Shown here: one piece after another, positions 7,893 through 14,965 of the stretch | Layout of the letters: every line of letters begins with the position of its first letter | How positions within the stretch are numbered: the first letter of the stretch is position 1 | Assembly: GCA_041577935.1 (NCBI GenBank) | Contig: JBFGIA010000010.1 | Span: forward strand, 1 to 34,228 | Direction of reading: 5' to 3' | DNA: 34,228 nt | From: CAMYLR01 sp041577935 | Lineage (GTDB): Bacteria; Gemmatimonadota; Gemmatimonadetes; JACCXV01; JAHWKZ01 | Made by a program: the position numbers and the translations under genes | Notes under the pieces: generated by a model | Database searches by the model: none | What the model saw: the letters and a program-made list of their open reading frames with translations, nothing else | What the model was told of the DNA's origin: nothing

Positions 7893-8600
7893 ATGAGCGA
7901 CAAAGGTTTGCCCCTCCTGGTGGTGATTCTGATCAGCCTGATCTTCGCCCCGCAGATACGCGGCCAGGAATCCGAAGATCGGCCCGGTTTTCGGCGTCAA
8001 TACCTGGAGGTCGAGACCTATCGGGACCAGAAGATCCTGCTGCGCGACTGGCCCGCCTTATCGCGCCTGGTCGCCTGGTCCGCGACGGTTGAGGAGAGCG
8101 TGGCCCAGGATGCAGATACCCTGTCGACCGAAATGTTCGAGGAGTTCCGGGTCCGCGCCGACTCGTTAGCGGCCCAGCGCCTGCCGTCGTTCTTCACCGG
8201 TGAGGTGGCGGACAGCGTTCGAGCGACCCTGGAGGAGCTTGTCGCGATTCTCGGCGAGGCGGATTCGCTGTTGGGCGAGGCTCCGGAGACGCCCGAAAGA
8301 GTGGCCGGTGAACAGCTCAATACGCCGTCCGAGGAGCGGACGCTGGTTACCGGCAATACTGCGGTCACGGTTCCAGCCGGGGTAGCCGTTGGCGAGGCGG
8401 ACTCTCTACCGCGCGCCGAGCTACGACCCGAGGAGCTGAACTTCGTCGATCGATTAACGCTGGCGCTGACCGCGGTCGATCGGCTGGTGCACCTGACACG
8501 AGCGGCTGGCGCTGATCAGACCAGTGAGGTTAACCGGGAACCCACTGCTGAAGAATCCAGCTCGCCAACAGATAGAGCAGCACCCCCGCCAGAACCGTAA
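7893..8600 (+). CDS. Secreted or periplasmic protein of unknown function
   Basis: I do not recognise this 235-residue protein. It begins with a signal peptide (MSDKGLPLLVVILISLIFAP, then QIRGQ). Next comes a charged, helix-prone region rich in Ala, Glu, Leu and Arg with repeated ADSLL/ADSLP-type stretches (DADTL, RADSL, EADSLL, EADSLP). The tail is acidic and proline-rich (ending AAPPPEP). No cysteine pairs, metal motifs or enzyme motifs are visible. The ATG at 7893 is chosen over an upstream in-frame TTG (7854), which lies inside the -35 box. It is divergent from the primary sigma gene. Its last 71 bases overlap the 3' end of the ZIP transporter on the other strand. Confidence 0.7.
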   Translation: MSDKGLPLLVVILISLIFAPQIRGQESEDRPGFRRQYLEVETYRDQKILLRDWPALSRLVAWSATVEESVAQDADTLSTEMFEEFRVRADSLAAQRLPSFFTGEVADSVRATLEELVAILGEADSLLGEAPETPERVAGEQLNTPSEERTLVTGNTAVTVPAGVAVGEADSLPRAELRPEELNFVDRLTLALTAVDRLVHLTRAAGADQTSEVNREPTAEESSSPTDRAAPPPEP

Positions 8601-9255
8601 GCGCGAGATTGTGGCCGACCTCTTTGTTGACTTCCGGTAGGAGATCTGTGGCCGCCACGTACAGCGTGACGCCGGTGGCGAGCGACAGGCCGACCCCGGC
8701 CAAATCGGGCCGCTCAGCCAACATTAAAGCACCGAGGACGCACAGTGCACCGACCAGCGTAGCGGCGCCCATCGCTCGTCGACGCGACTGTCCGCTGGCC
8801 AAGACGATCGATGCGATGGTGAAGCCCTCGGGCAGCTTGTGGAGCGCGATCGCTACGAACACGAGCCACCCGAGAACCGGCGATACCGCATAGCCGGCCG
8901 CGATCGAGACGCCGTCAAACAACGAATGGAGCCCCAGACCGAATACCGCCGCGAAGCTCGATCGACCGTGCACAACCTCGTGGTGTGTCTCCTCGCCGAA
9001 GTGGAAGTGGGGGACGGCTGCGTGCTCGAAGACGTGGGTCAGGAAGTACCCGGTGACGACGAGCGGCAACGCCCGCACGGGCTCGAGCGCCAACGCCTCG
9101 GGCAACATCCTGAGCAGTGCGACCGACAGCAGAAACCCCGCACCGACAGCGACGAAGAGCTGCAGCATGACGCGGCTCCAGGGGCGGCCTACACTGACCA
9201 ACAGGCCACCGACCAGGTTGCCGACGCCAGCGATGATTGCAAGCAAGACACCCAT
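8530..9255 (-). CDS. ZIP-family metal cation transporter
   Basis: This 241-residue inner-membrane protein with about eight hydrophobic helices probably carries divalent metals such as Zn2+ across the membrane. The two metal-site helices are clear: GLHSLFDGVSIAAGY (helix IV) and AIALHKLPEGFTIAS (helix V), with the family's His, Asp and Glu ligands. A histidine-rich loop, HFHFGEETHHEVVHG, lies between helices III and IV, where ZIP proteins often have metal-sensing loops. Start at 9255 (MGVLLAIIAG); the in-frame extension upstream to 9597 is arginine-rich noise antisense to the next gene. It ends tail-to-tail with, and inside, the secreted unknown gene. No metal regulator is nearby, so the substrate is not known. 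Confidence 0.92.
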   Translation of the reverse strand: MGVLLAIIAGVGNLVGGLLVSVGRPWSRVMLQLFVAVGAGFLLSVALLRMLPEALALEPVRALPLVVTGYFLTHVFEHAAVPHFHFGEETHHEVVHGRSSFAAVFGLGLHSLFDGVSIAAGYAVSPVLGWLVFVAIALHKLPEGFTIASIVLASGQSRRRAMGAATLVGALCVLGALMLAERPDLAGVGLSLATGVTLYVAATDLLPEVNKEVGHNLALTVLAGVLLYLLASWILQQWVPG

Positions 9256-9317
9256 AGGCTGCGGGCGGCCAACATAGCCGACCCGAGGAAGGCTGGAAAG
9301 CGACGCTGAAAGCCCCG

Positions 9318-9959
9318 GTGTTCCCGCTCGCGAACGTGGTCTTTTTTCCGCACACGTTTCTACCGCTTCACATCTTCGAGCCTCGCTACGTGGAGATGGT
9401 CTCGGCTGCCCTCGCCAGGGACGGTTTGATCGCCATGGTCTTGGCCCGCGAGGAGCGGCCAGCGGGTCAAGATCCCGCGGTTTACCGTGTTGGATCCGTC
9501 GGTCGAGTGGTGGTTGCCGACGAATTGGACCACGGACGGTACAACATCGTCCTCGACGGTTTGGCGCGCGTGGCGCTCGATGAGTTCGAAGCCGCACCCG
9601 GCGAGTATTTCACTGCCCGGTTGGAGATTTTGGGGGAGGCTTTGCCCGACCTGCAAGATCCGCGAGTCGCGGAAGAGAAGGCGGGTCTGGTAATGACCGC
9701 CCGTCAGTACGGTGAGCAGGTCTTGAGCGGTCGGGTTCCGATAGAATTCCTGAGCGAAGCGCTGCCGTACGCGACGCTGGTGAACCGATGCGCTAGCCTG
9801 CTACAGGCGAGCGTCGACGCCAAACAGGAGTTGTTGGCGCTCGATGACGTCGGAACTCGAGCCGAGATCGTGAGCCGCGAAATGGCAGAGCAGATCCGAT
9901 CGCACGCGGTGATCGAACAATTCACCAGGCGTCGCCCGGATGATCCGCGGTCGAACTAG
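9318..9959 (+). CDS. Stand-alone LON substrate-binding (PUA-like) domain protein
   Basis: This protein of about 213 residues matches the N-terminal substrate-binding domain of Lon protease without the ATPase or protease parts. Signature stretches: FPLANVVFFPHTFLPLHIFE at the start (normally FPLxNVVLFPGxxLPLHIFE), RYVEMV, VGxVGRVV, YNIVLDGLARV, and a helical C-terminal half. Its exact role is unknown in most bacteria; substrate or adaptor binding is inferred. GTG 9318 begins right at the domain. CTG 9306 (LKAP...) with GGAAAG five bases upstream is an alternative that would restore the usual few residues before FPL. It is divergent from the ZIP gene with 62 bases between them, in which I see no clear promoter. 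Confidence 0.88.
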   Translation: MFPLANVVFFPHTFLPLHIFEPRYVEMVSAALARDGLIAMVLAREERPAGQDPAVYRVGSVGRVVVADELDHGRYNIVLDGLARVALDEFEAAPGEYFTARLEILGEALPDLQDPRVAEEKAGLVMTARQYGEQVLSGRVPIEFLSEALPYATLVNRCASLLQASVDAKQELLALDDVGTRAEIVSREMAEQIRSHAVIEQFTRRRPDDPRSN

Positions 9960-9991
9960 TGACGGCTCGGACCGGTGCTCTGAAAGTAAGT

Positions 9992-10078
9992 TGGTGCCGG
10001 GGGAGGGAATCGAACCCACACGGCCTCGCGGCCACCGGATTTTGAGTCCGGCGCGTCTACCAGTTCCGCCACCCCGGC
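9992..10078 (-). tRNA. tRNA-Leu (anticodon CAA)
   Basis: An 87-base cloverleaf including an encoded CCA end. The acceptor arms GCCGGGG/CCCCGGC pair. The anticodon stem CCGGA/TCCGG encloses loop CTCAAAA, giving anticodon CAA. A long variable arm (TGGCCGCGAGGCCG region) is the class II feature expected of tRNA-Leu. The T-loop is TTCGATT. It lies convergent to the LON-domain gene and downstream of the RskA-like gene. Confidence 0.96.
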
Positions 10079-10088
10079 CGCAGACGAG

Positions 10089-10118
10089 AAGCTAGAGCGG
10101 CGTCTGGAGCGGTGCTAG
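10089..10118 (-). promoter_or_regulatory. Probable promoter of tRNA-Leu
   Basis: On the minus strand a TAGCTT box (10094-10089) lies 10 bases before the tRNA 5' end. A poor -35 candidate, CTAGCA (10118-10113), sits 18 bases upstream. The -10 hexamer is identical to that of other promoters in this window, which is the main support. Confidence 0.5.
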
Positions 10119-10144
10119 CGCCACCTGTGTCGGTGACGCGATAT

Positions 10145-10780
10145 CTATCGCAGCCAGCCCCGGTACTCGAGCAGGGGTTCGCCCTGTGGGAGGGAGTCCG
10201 CGGGTGTTTGCTCGATGGTGATCGTCAACCTGGCCCAGCCGACGAGGAACGCATCGCTAGGTAAGCCGGTGAGGAGCCGGTTCTCGCGAGCGTTTCCGAG
10301 GTCGGCGAGCAACCGAATGCCGAAGTCGTTTTCGAGCCACAGCGCGTAGGTCGAATCCGCGCTTACCGTCGCCAGGCCAGTGGCGGTGACCACAGCTCGG
10401 CCCTGACTGGCGATCAGCCGCCCGTTAGTCGTATCTCGGCCAAAGAGTGGCAGCTCGTGACGATCGGGCGCCGCCAAGACCCGTAGGAGCTCTTCCTTTT
10501 CGGCGGCCACGGTGAGCAGCGAATCACGGACGACCAATTGCACAGCCAGTGAAGCGGCGCGCGCGTCGGCCGCTGCACCGGCCGCAGTCAGTTCCGTGTT
10601 GTGTCGGTTCTCGCGGACCGCGAAGGCGAGCGCTGCAAGCGCAGCCACTCCGGCGCCAACGGCTGCCCATTTCCATCCGCGCGCTCGTGATCGAGCGGAT
10701 GACCGGGCCGTAACCGCCGCCAACGCGCGGCGCTCGGCCGACCCGGTTTGGGCTTGCGGGATCACAGCCACGTCTCGCAA
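10145..10780 (-). CDS. RskA-like (anti-sigma-K C-terminal domain) membrane protein
   Basis: This 211-residue protein has a basic N-terminal part of about 35 residues, then one transmembrane helix (WAAVGAGVAALAALAFAV). An Ala-rich stalk follows, then an extracytoplasmic domain. That domain reads like the RskA fold: EELLRVLAAPDRHELPLFG, GRLIASQGRAVVTATGL, and TYALWLEND. RskA proteins are anti-sigma factors, but no zinc-binding anti-sigma domain (HxxxCxxC) is seen and no ECF sigma gene is adjacent, so the role is uncertain. Starts are TTG 10780 or GTG 10771. It lies between tRNA-Ala and tRNA-Leu on the same strand. A TTGACA (10805-10800) occurs upstream, but I see no good -10. Confidence 0.68.
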   Translation of the reverse strand: MRDVAVIPQAQTGSAERRALAAVTARSSARSRARGWKWAAVGAGVAALAALAFAVRENRHNTELTAAGAAADARAASLAVQLVVRDSLLTVAAEKEELLRVLAAPDRHELPLFGRDTTNGRLIASQGRAVVTATGLATVSADSTYALWLENDFGIRLLADLGNARENRLLTGLPSDAFLVGWARLTITIEQTPADSLPQGEPLLEYRGWLR

Positions 10781-10823
10781 GCGTCGATGGTCAGCGTTGT
10801 GTCAATGGGTAGAGTAGGGATAT

Positions 10824-10899
10824 TGGTGGAGCTGATCGGGATCGAACCGACGACCTCCTGAATGCCATTCAGGCGCTCTCCCAGCTGAGCTACAGCCCC
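10824..10899 (-). tRNA. tRNA-Ala (anticodon GGC)
   Basis: A 76-base cloverleaf with encoded CCA. Acceptor GGGGCTG pairs with CAGCTCC, leaving a G3-U70 wobble, the universal alanine identity element. The anticodon stem CCTGA/TCAGG encloses ATGGCAT, giving anticodon GGC. D stem GCTC/GAGC. Confidence 0.97.
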
Positions 10900-10915
10900 C
10901 AAAAAACCGAAATCC

Positions 10916-10945
10916 AAGCTAGATCGCGAGCCTCTGGATCGTCAA
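10916..10945 (-). promoter_or_regulatory. Promoter of tRNA-Ala
   Basis: On the minus strand, TTGACG (10945-10940) and TAGCTT (10921-10916) are 18 bases apart. Predicted start near 10909, about 10 bases before the tRNA. It overlaps the region that would serve pyruvate kinase on the other strand, so the two promoters are divergent and interleaved. Confidence 0.75.
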
Positions 10946-10962
10946 CCCGATTCGGATAGCTT
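10934..10962 (+). promoter_or_regulatory. Probable promoter of pyruvate kinase, leaderless type
   Basis: A TAGCTT box (10957-10962) ends 7 bases before the ATG at 10970, placing the expected transcription start on or next to the start codon. The -35 position (CTGGAT, 10934-10939) matches the consensus poorly. Support comes from the same hexamer at the same distance before citrate synthase and hrcA. Confidence 0.5.
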
Positions 10963-10969
10963 CGTGGCC

Positions 10970-12430
10970 ATGACTCGACCCACCCGTACCAAGATCCTGG
11001 CGACTCTCGGGCCCGCGAGCGACAGTGCCGAACGACTCGAGGCGATGATCCTGGCGGGAATGGATTGTGCCCGGCTCAACTTCTCGCACGGGGATTACGA
11101 CGAGTACGCGCGCACGATCGCATTGGTGCGCGAGACTTCCGCGCGGCTCGATCGCCCGATAGCGATCATGCAGGACCTTCAAGGGCCGAAGATCCGGATC
11201 GGGAGCATCGAGGGCGGTTCGATCGAGCTGGCGGCTGGAGAAACGGTCCATCTGGAGGCCAGCGATGGCATCGGGACGCGAGACCTGCTGACGACCACGT
11301 ACCGTGAATTGCCGCAAGACGTCGCGCCAGGTGATCGAATCCTCCTGGACGACGGGCGTTTGGTTTTGGTGGTCGAGGAGATCCGGGGCGATGTCGTGGC
11401 TGGGCGCGTGGTCGAGGGTGGAGTGCTCAAGGAAAAAAAAGGGATCAACCTGCCGGGGGTGAAGATCAGCGCGCCGGGGCTGACCGAGAAGGACCGTCAG
11501 GACATCGCGTTCGGGTGCGAGCACGGAGTCGACTACGTGGCCTTGTCGTTCGTTCGCAGCGGCCGTGACCTGCGGATGCTAAAGCAAGAGATGCGTAAGC
11601 ACGGCAGCGAGGCTCCGGTGATCGCGAAGCTGGAACGGCCGTTGGCCGTGGACAACTTGGACGAGATCTTGGCCGAAGGCGCGGGCGTCATGATCGCGCG
11701 CGGCGATCTCGGAGTCGAGCTGCCGCCGGAACGTGTGCCGATCCTGCAGAAAGAGATCATTCGTCGCGCCAATGGTTCCAAGCGGTTGGTGATCGTCGCC
11801 ACCCAGATGTTGGAGTCGATGACCAAAAGCTTGACACCGACCAGGGCCGAAGCTTCCGATGTGGCGAATGCGATCTTCGATGGGACCGATGCGGTCATGC
11901 TGTCGGCTGAGACCGCGACCGGCGACCATCCCGTGGAGACGATCGAGATGATGGAGCGGATCATCGTCGCCGCCGAGCTCGAGATCGAGCGCGCCCCCTG
12001 GCGCCGTCGACGGGACCCGGAACAAACGGAGGACTTCAGCGAGGCGATCGGGGATGCCGCGACAGTGGTCGCCGCAGCGGTCGGGGCCAAGTACATCGTG
12101 GCCTTTACCCAATCCGGTTCGACCGCGGCGTTGTTGGCGAAGTATCGGCCCTCGGTCCCGCTGATTGCGTTCACGCCGAACCGGCGGGTCCGCAACCGAT
12201 TGGCGATTCACTGGGGGGTCAAGCCGTTGGTCGCCGAGATCGCGGAGACGATCGATCGACTGATTTCCGAGCTCGAGAAGCGGCTGGTGGTCGAGAACCT
12301 CGCCAAAGAGGGCGAGGTCATCGTGTTGGTGTGTGGTGCACCGCTCGACATCGCGGGTCGTACCAACCTCATGAAGGTGCATCGGATCGGTGACAAGCCG
12401 CGCCTGGGAGATAGCGAAGCCGATTCTTGA
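10970..12430 (+). CDS. pyk: Pyruvate kinase
   Basis: Last step of glycolysis: phosphoenolpyruvate + ADP to pyruvate + ATP. The 486-residue protein starts RTKILATLGPAS, followed by CARLNFSHG. The active-site lysine is K220 in VIAKLERP with the metal-binding region VMIARGDLGVELP, then ATQMLESM and DGTDAVMLSAETA. The C-terminal domain (TQSGSTAALLAKYRP, GVKPL) is the normal allosteric domain, with no extra PEP-utiliser domain. The ATG at 10970 is preferred to GTG 10964 because the likely -10 box leaves no room for the latter in the mRNA. It leads a block with citrate synthase and isocitrate dehydrogenase. Confidence 0.97.
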   Translation: MTRPTRTKILATLGPASDSAERLEAMILAGMDCARLNFSHGDYDEYARTIALVRETSARLDRPIAIMQDLQGPKIRIGSIEGGSIELAAGETVHLEASDGIGTRDLLTTTYRELPQDVAPGDRILLDDGRLVLVVEEIRGDVVAGRVVEGGVLKEKKGINLPGVKISAPGLTEKDRQDIAFGCEHGVDYVALSFVRSGRDLRMLKQEMRKHGSEAPVIAKLERPLAVDNLDEILAEGAGVMIARGDLGVELPPERVPILQKEIIRRANGSKRLVIVATQMLESMTKSLTPTRAEASDVANAIFDGTDAVMLSAETATGDHPVETIEMMERIIVAAELEIERAPWRRRRDPEQTEDFSEAIGDAATVVAAAVGAKYIVAFTQSGSTAALLAKYRPSVPLIAFTPNRRVRNRLAIHWGVKPLVAEIAETIDRLISELEKRLVVENLAKEGEVIVLVCGAPLDIAGRTNLMKVHRIGDKPRLGDSEADS

Positions 12431-12436
12431 ATCCGT

Positions 12437-12465
12437 TTGACGGCTCTGGAACCCCGGAATAGCTT
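12437..12465 (+). promoter_or_regulatory. Promoter of citrate synthase, leaderless type
   Basis: TTGACG (12437-12442) and TAGCTT (12460-12465) are exactly 17 bases apart. Only 8 bases separate the -10 box from the ATG at 12474, so the mRNA should begin within about two bases of the start codon. No Shine-Dalgarno is present between them. Confidence 0.8.
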
Positions 12466-12473
12466 CGCTTTTC

Positions 12474-13616
12474 ATGGCTGAAATCGCTGCAGCAGAGAAA
12501 CCGATCGCCGGTTTGCAGGGCGTTGTCGTCGCCGACTCCGAGATCTCGTACGTCGACGGACAGGCCGGAGAACTCGTCTATCGCGGCTACTCGATCGAGG
12601 ATCTGGCTGCGAACTCGACTTTTGAAGAGACCGCAAAGCTCTTGCTCGACGGCACGCTTCCGAGCCGTTTGGAGTTGGACCAGTTTGACGCCGAACTGAT
12701 AGGTGCCAGGGGTCTAGACAGTGAGATCATCGATCTCATCCGCGCCTTCCCGACGGACGCCCAACCGATGGCGGTGCTGAGAACGGCCGTTTCCGCGCTC
12801 GGGTTGTTCGATCCCGACACCGAAGACATCGGTCCCGAAGCAACGCGCCGAAAGGTGATTCGGTTGGTGGCCAAGTTCCCCGCCATTGTGGCCGCATTCG
12901 CGCGCTATCGTAACGGCCACGATCCGATTGACCCGCGCGAGGACTTGGCTCATGCGGCCAACTTTCTCTACATGCTTACCGGTTCCGAACCCGACCCCGA
13001 GGACGCTCGCGTCATGGACGTGTGTCTCATTCTGCACGCCGAGCACGGGATGAATGCTTCGACGTTTTCGGCTCGGGTGACGGCGGCCACGCTCTCGGAT
13101 ATCCACTCCGCCATCACATCCGCGATTGGGACACTGAAGGGGGCTTTGCACGGTGGCGCGAACCAAGAAGTGATGAAGATGCTGCTCGAAATCGATCAGC
13201 GTGGGGTCGAGCCGGCCGATTTCGTGCGCGCGATGCTGGGTCGCAAAGAGCGAGTGATGGGCTTCGGGCATCGTGTATACAAAACCATGGACCCGCGGGC
13301 ACCGATACTGAGGCGATTCTCTCGGGACCTGACCGCCCGTGCTGGACAGCCAAAATGGTTCACGATAAGCGAGCAAATCCTGGAGACGATGGCGGCCGAA
13401 AAGGGGATCGATCCAAACGTAGATTTCTTTTCAGCTTCCACGTATCACGCGCTGGGGATTCCGACCGATCTGTTTACGCCCATTTTCGCGATCTCTCGCG
13501 TCAGCGGTTGGTCCACTCATGTCGAGGCTCAATACCGACACAACCGACTGATACGACCGCGCGCGAAATATGTCGGACCGCGAGATTTGACGTACGTCCC
13601 GATCGAAAAGCGGTAG
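12474..13616 (+). CDS. gltA: Citrate synthase
   Basis: Condenses acetyl-CoA and oxaloacetate to citrate, entry of the TCA cycle. The 380-residue length is the shorter form common in Gram-positives and archaea. The catalytic triad is H226 in GALHGGANQEV, H266 in VMGFGHRVYKTMDPRA and D317 in NVDFFSAS. HAEHGMNAST (188-197) carries the oxaloacetate-binding histidine. The N-terminus has the usual VVVADSEISYVDGQxGELVYRGY block. A promoter just before the ATG suggests separate, leaderless transcription even though pyruvate kinase ends only 43 bases upstream. A 91-base gap follows before icd. Confidence 0.97.
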   Translation: MAEIAAAEKPIAGLQGVVVADSEISYVDGQAGELVYRGYSIEDLAANSTFEETAKLLLDGTLPSRLELDQFDAELIGARGLDSEIIDLIRAFPTDAQPMAVLRTAVSALGLFDPDTEDIGPEATRRKVIRLVAKFPAIVAAFARYRNGHDPIDPREDLAHAANFLYMLTGSEPDPEDARVMDVCLILHAEHGMNASTFSARVTAATLSDIHSAITSAIGTLKGALHGGANQEVMKMLLEIDQRGVEPADFVRAMLGRKERVMGFGHRVYKTMDPRAPILRRFSRDLTARAGQPKWFTISEQILETMAAEKGIDPNVDFFSASTYHALGIPTDLFTPIFAISRVSGWSTHVEAQYRHNRLIRPRAKYVGPRDLTYVPIEKR

Positions 13617-13707
13617 TCTCCGGTTCAGTCCCGAAAACCCACCCACCGTTTCCGCGGTGAACGGTTGTGCCACGCTCGAATCTTGCATGTGTGAAAGGAG
13701 TAAGTAG

Positions 13708-14943
13708 ATGACATACGAACGTTTGACGCCCCCTTCGGGTGGCGAGATCATAGGCTACGACCAGGCGTTTCGGGTAACGACACCTGACCGACCGATTATC
13801 CCGTTTATCGAGGGCGATGGTATCGGACCCGACATCTGGTCCGCCGCGCGTCAGGTTTTTGACGCCGCCGTCAAATCGGCATACGGCAAGGAGCGGTCGG
13901 TGTGTTGGTTTGAGATCTTCGCCGGTGACAAGGCGGTGGCTGAGTATGGCGACGGGTCGTTCCTGCCCGACGACACGCTGCAAGCGATTCGCGATTATCG
14001 CGTCGCGATCAAGGGCCCGCTGACAACACCTGTCGGTGGCGGCATTCGGTCACTCAACGTCACCATGCGGCAACGTCTCGATCTGTATTGCTGTGTCCGG
14101 CCCGCACGTTACTACGCCGGTACGCCGTCTCCGATGCGCGAGCCGCACAAGCTCGATGTCGTCGTGTTTCGCGAGAACACCGAGGACGTGTACGCCGGCA
14201 TCGAGTGGGAGGTCGGCAGCCCGGAACAGCAGCGCGTGCGCGAGTTCCTGAACACCGAAATGGGCACTGAGATTCCGACTGACGCGGGTATTGGAGTCAA
14301 GCCGATCAGCGAGCGTAATACCAAGCGGCTGGTCGCCGCAGCGATTCGCTACGCGCTGGATAAGAAGCGGGGTTCGGTGACGCTCGTTCACAAGGGCAAC
14401 ATCATGAAGTTCACTGAAGGGGCGTTCCGGCGATGGGGCTACGAGGTGGCAGCCCAAGAGTTCGGCGATCGGACCGTGACCGAAGCCGACCTGAAAGGAG
14501 ATCGCGGCGATCGCACGATTATGAAGGATCGGATCGCGGACGCGATGTTCCAGCAACTGTTGCTGCGGCCCGACGAATACGACGTGATCGCGTTGCCGAA
14601 CCTGAACGGCGATTACCTGTCTGACGCGGCGGCCGCCCAAGTCGGTGGTCTCGGGATGGCGCCGGGGGCCAACATCGGAGACACGGGGGCGTTGTTCGAA
14701 GCGACCCACGGCTCGGCGCCCAAGTATGCCGGGCTCGACAAGGTCAATCCTGGGAGTCTCATCCTCTCGGGGGCGTTCATGTTCGATTTTCTGGGATGGG
14801 GAGAGGTCAAGTCGAAGATCGAGCACGGCCTCGAGGCGGCGATCGGTGACAAAGTGGTGACCTACGATTTGGCTCGTCAGATGGAGGGTGCCACCGAGGT
14901 CAAGTGCTCGGAGTTCGCGACCGCGATTATTGACCGCATGTAG
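13708..14943 (+). CDS. icd: Isocitrate dehydrogenase, NADP-dependent
   Basis: Oxidatively decarboxylates isocitrate to 2-oxoglutarate in the TCA cycle. The 411-residue protein matches the E. coli type. The substrate loop GGGIRSLNV has S115 at the position phosphorylated by AceK in E. coli; no aceK is visible here. K339-Y340 in SAPKYAG, the V in KVNPG, and Y/R in TYDLAR match the NADP-specificity residues of E. coli Icd, so NADP+ is predicted. Catalytic Y in ENTEDVYAG is present. It has one of the best Shine-Dalgarno sequences in the window (AAAGGAG, 13694-13700, spacing 7), unlike the leaderless genes before it. The 91-base leader shows no convincing promoter. Confidence 0.97.
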   Translation: MTYERLTPPSGGEIIGYDQAFRVTTPDRPIIPFIEGDGIGPDIWSAARQVFDAAVKSAYGKERSVCWFEIFAGDKAVAEYGDGSFLPDDTLQAIRDYRVAIKGPLTTPVGGGIRSLNVTMRQRLDLYCCVRPARYYAGTPSPMREPHKLDVVVFRENTEDVYAGIEWEVGSPEQQRVREFLNTEMGTEIPTDAGIGVKPISERNTKRLVAAAIRYALDKKRGSVTLVHKGNIMKFTEGAFRRWGYEVAAQEFGDRTVTEADLKGDRGDRTIMKDRIADAMFQQLLLRPDEYDVIALPNLNGDYLSDAAAAQVGGLGMAPGANIGDTGALFEATHGSAPKYAGLDKVNPGSLILSGAFMFDFLGWGEVKSKIEHGLEAAIGDKVVTYDLARQMEGATEVKCSEFATAIIDRM

Positions 14944-14965
14944 GGAGTGAAGCGGCGGACAAGGC

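Noticed and set aside
9256..9597. N-terminal extension of the ZIP transporter to 9597
   Set aside because: The extra 114 residues are Arg/Pro-rich, antisense to the LON-domain gene, and the ZIP family begins at the Met encoded at 9255.
13647..13668. Small inverted repeat ACCGTT...AACGGT between gltA and icd
   Set aside because: Only six pairs, no T-run; too weak to call a terminator or operator.
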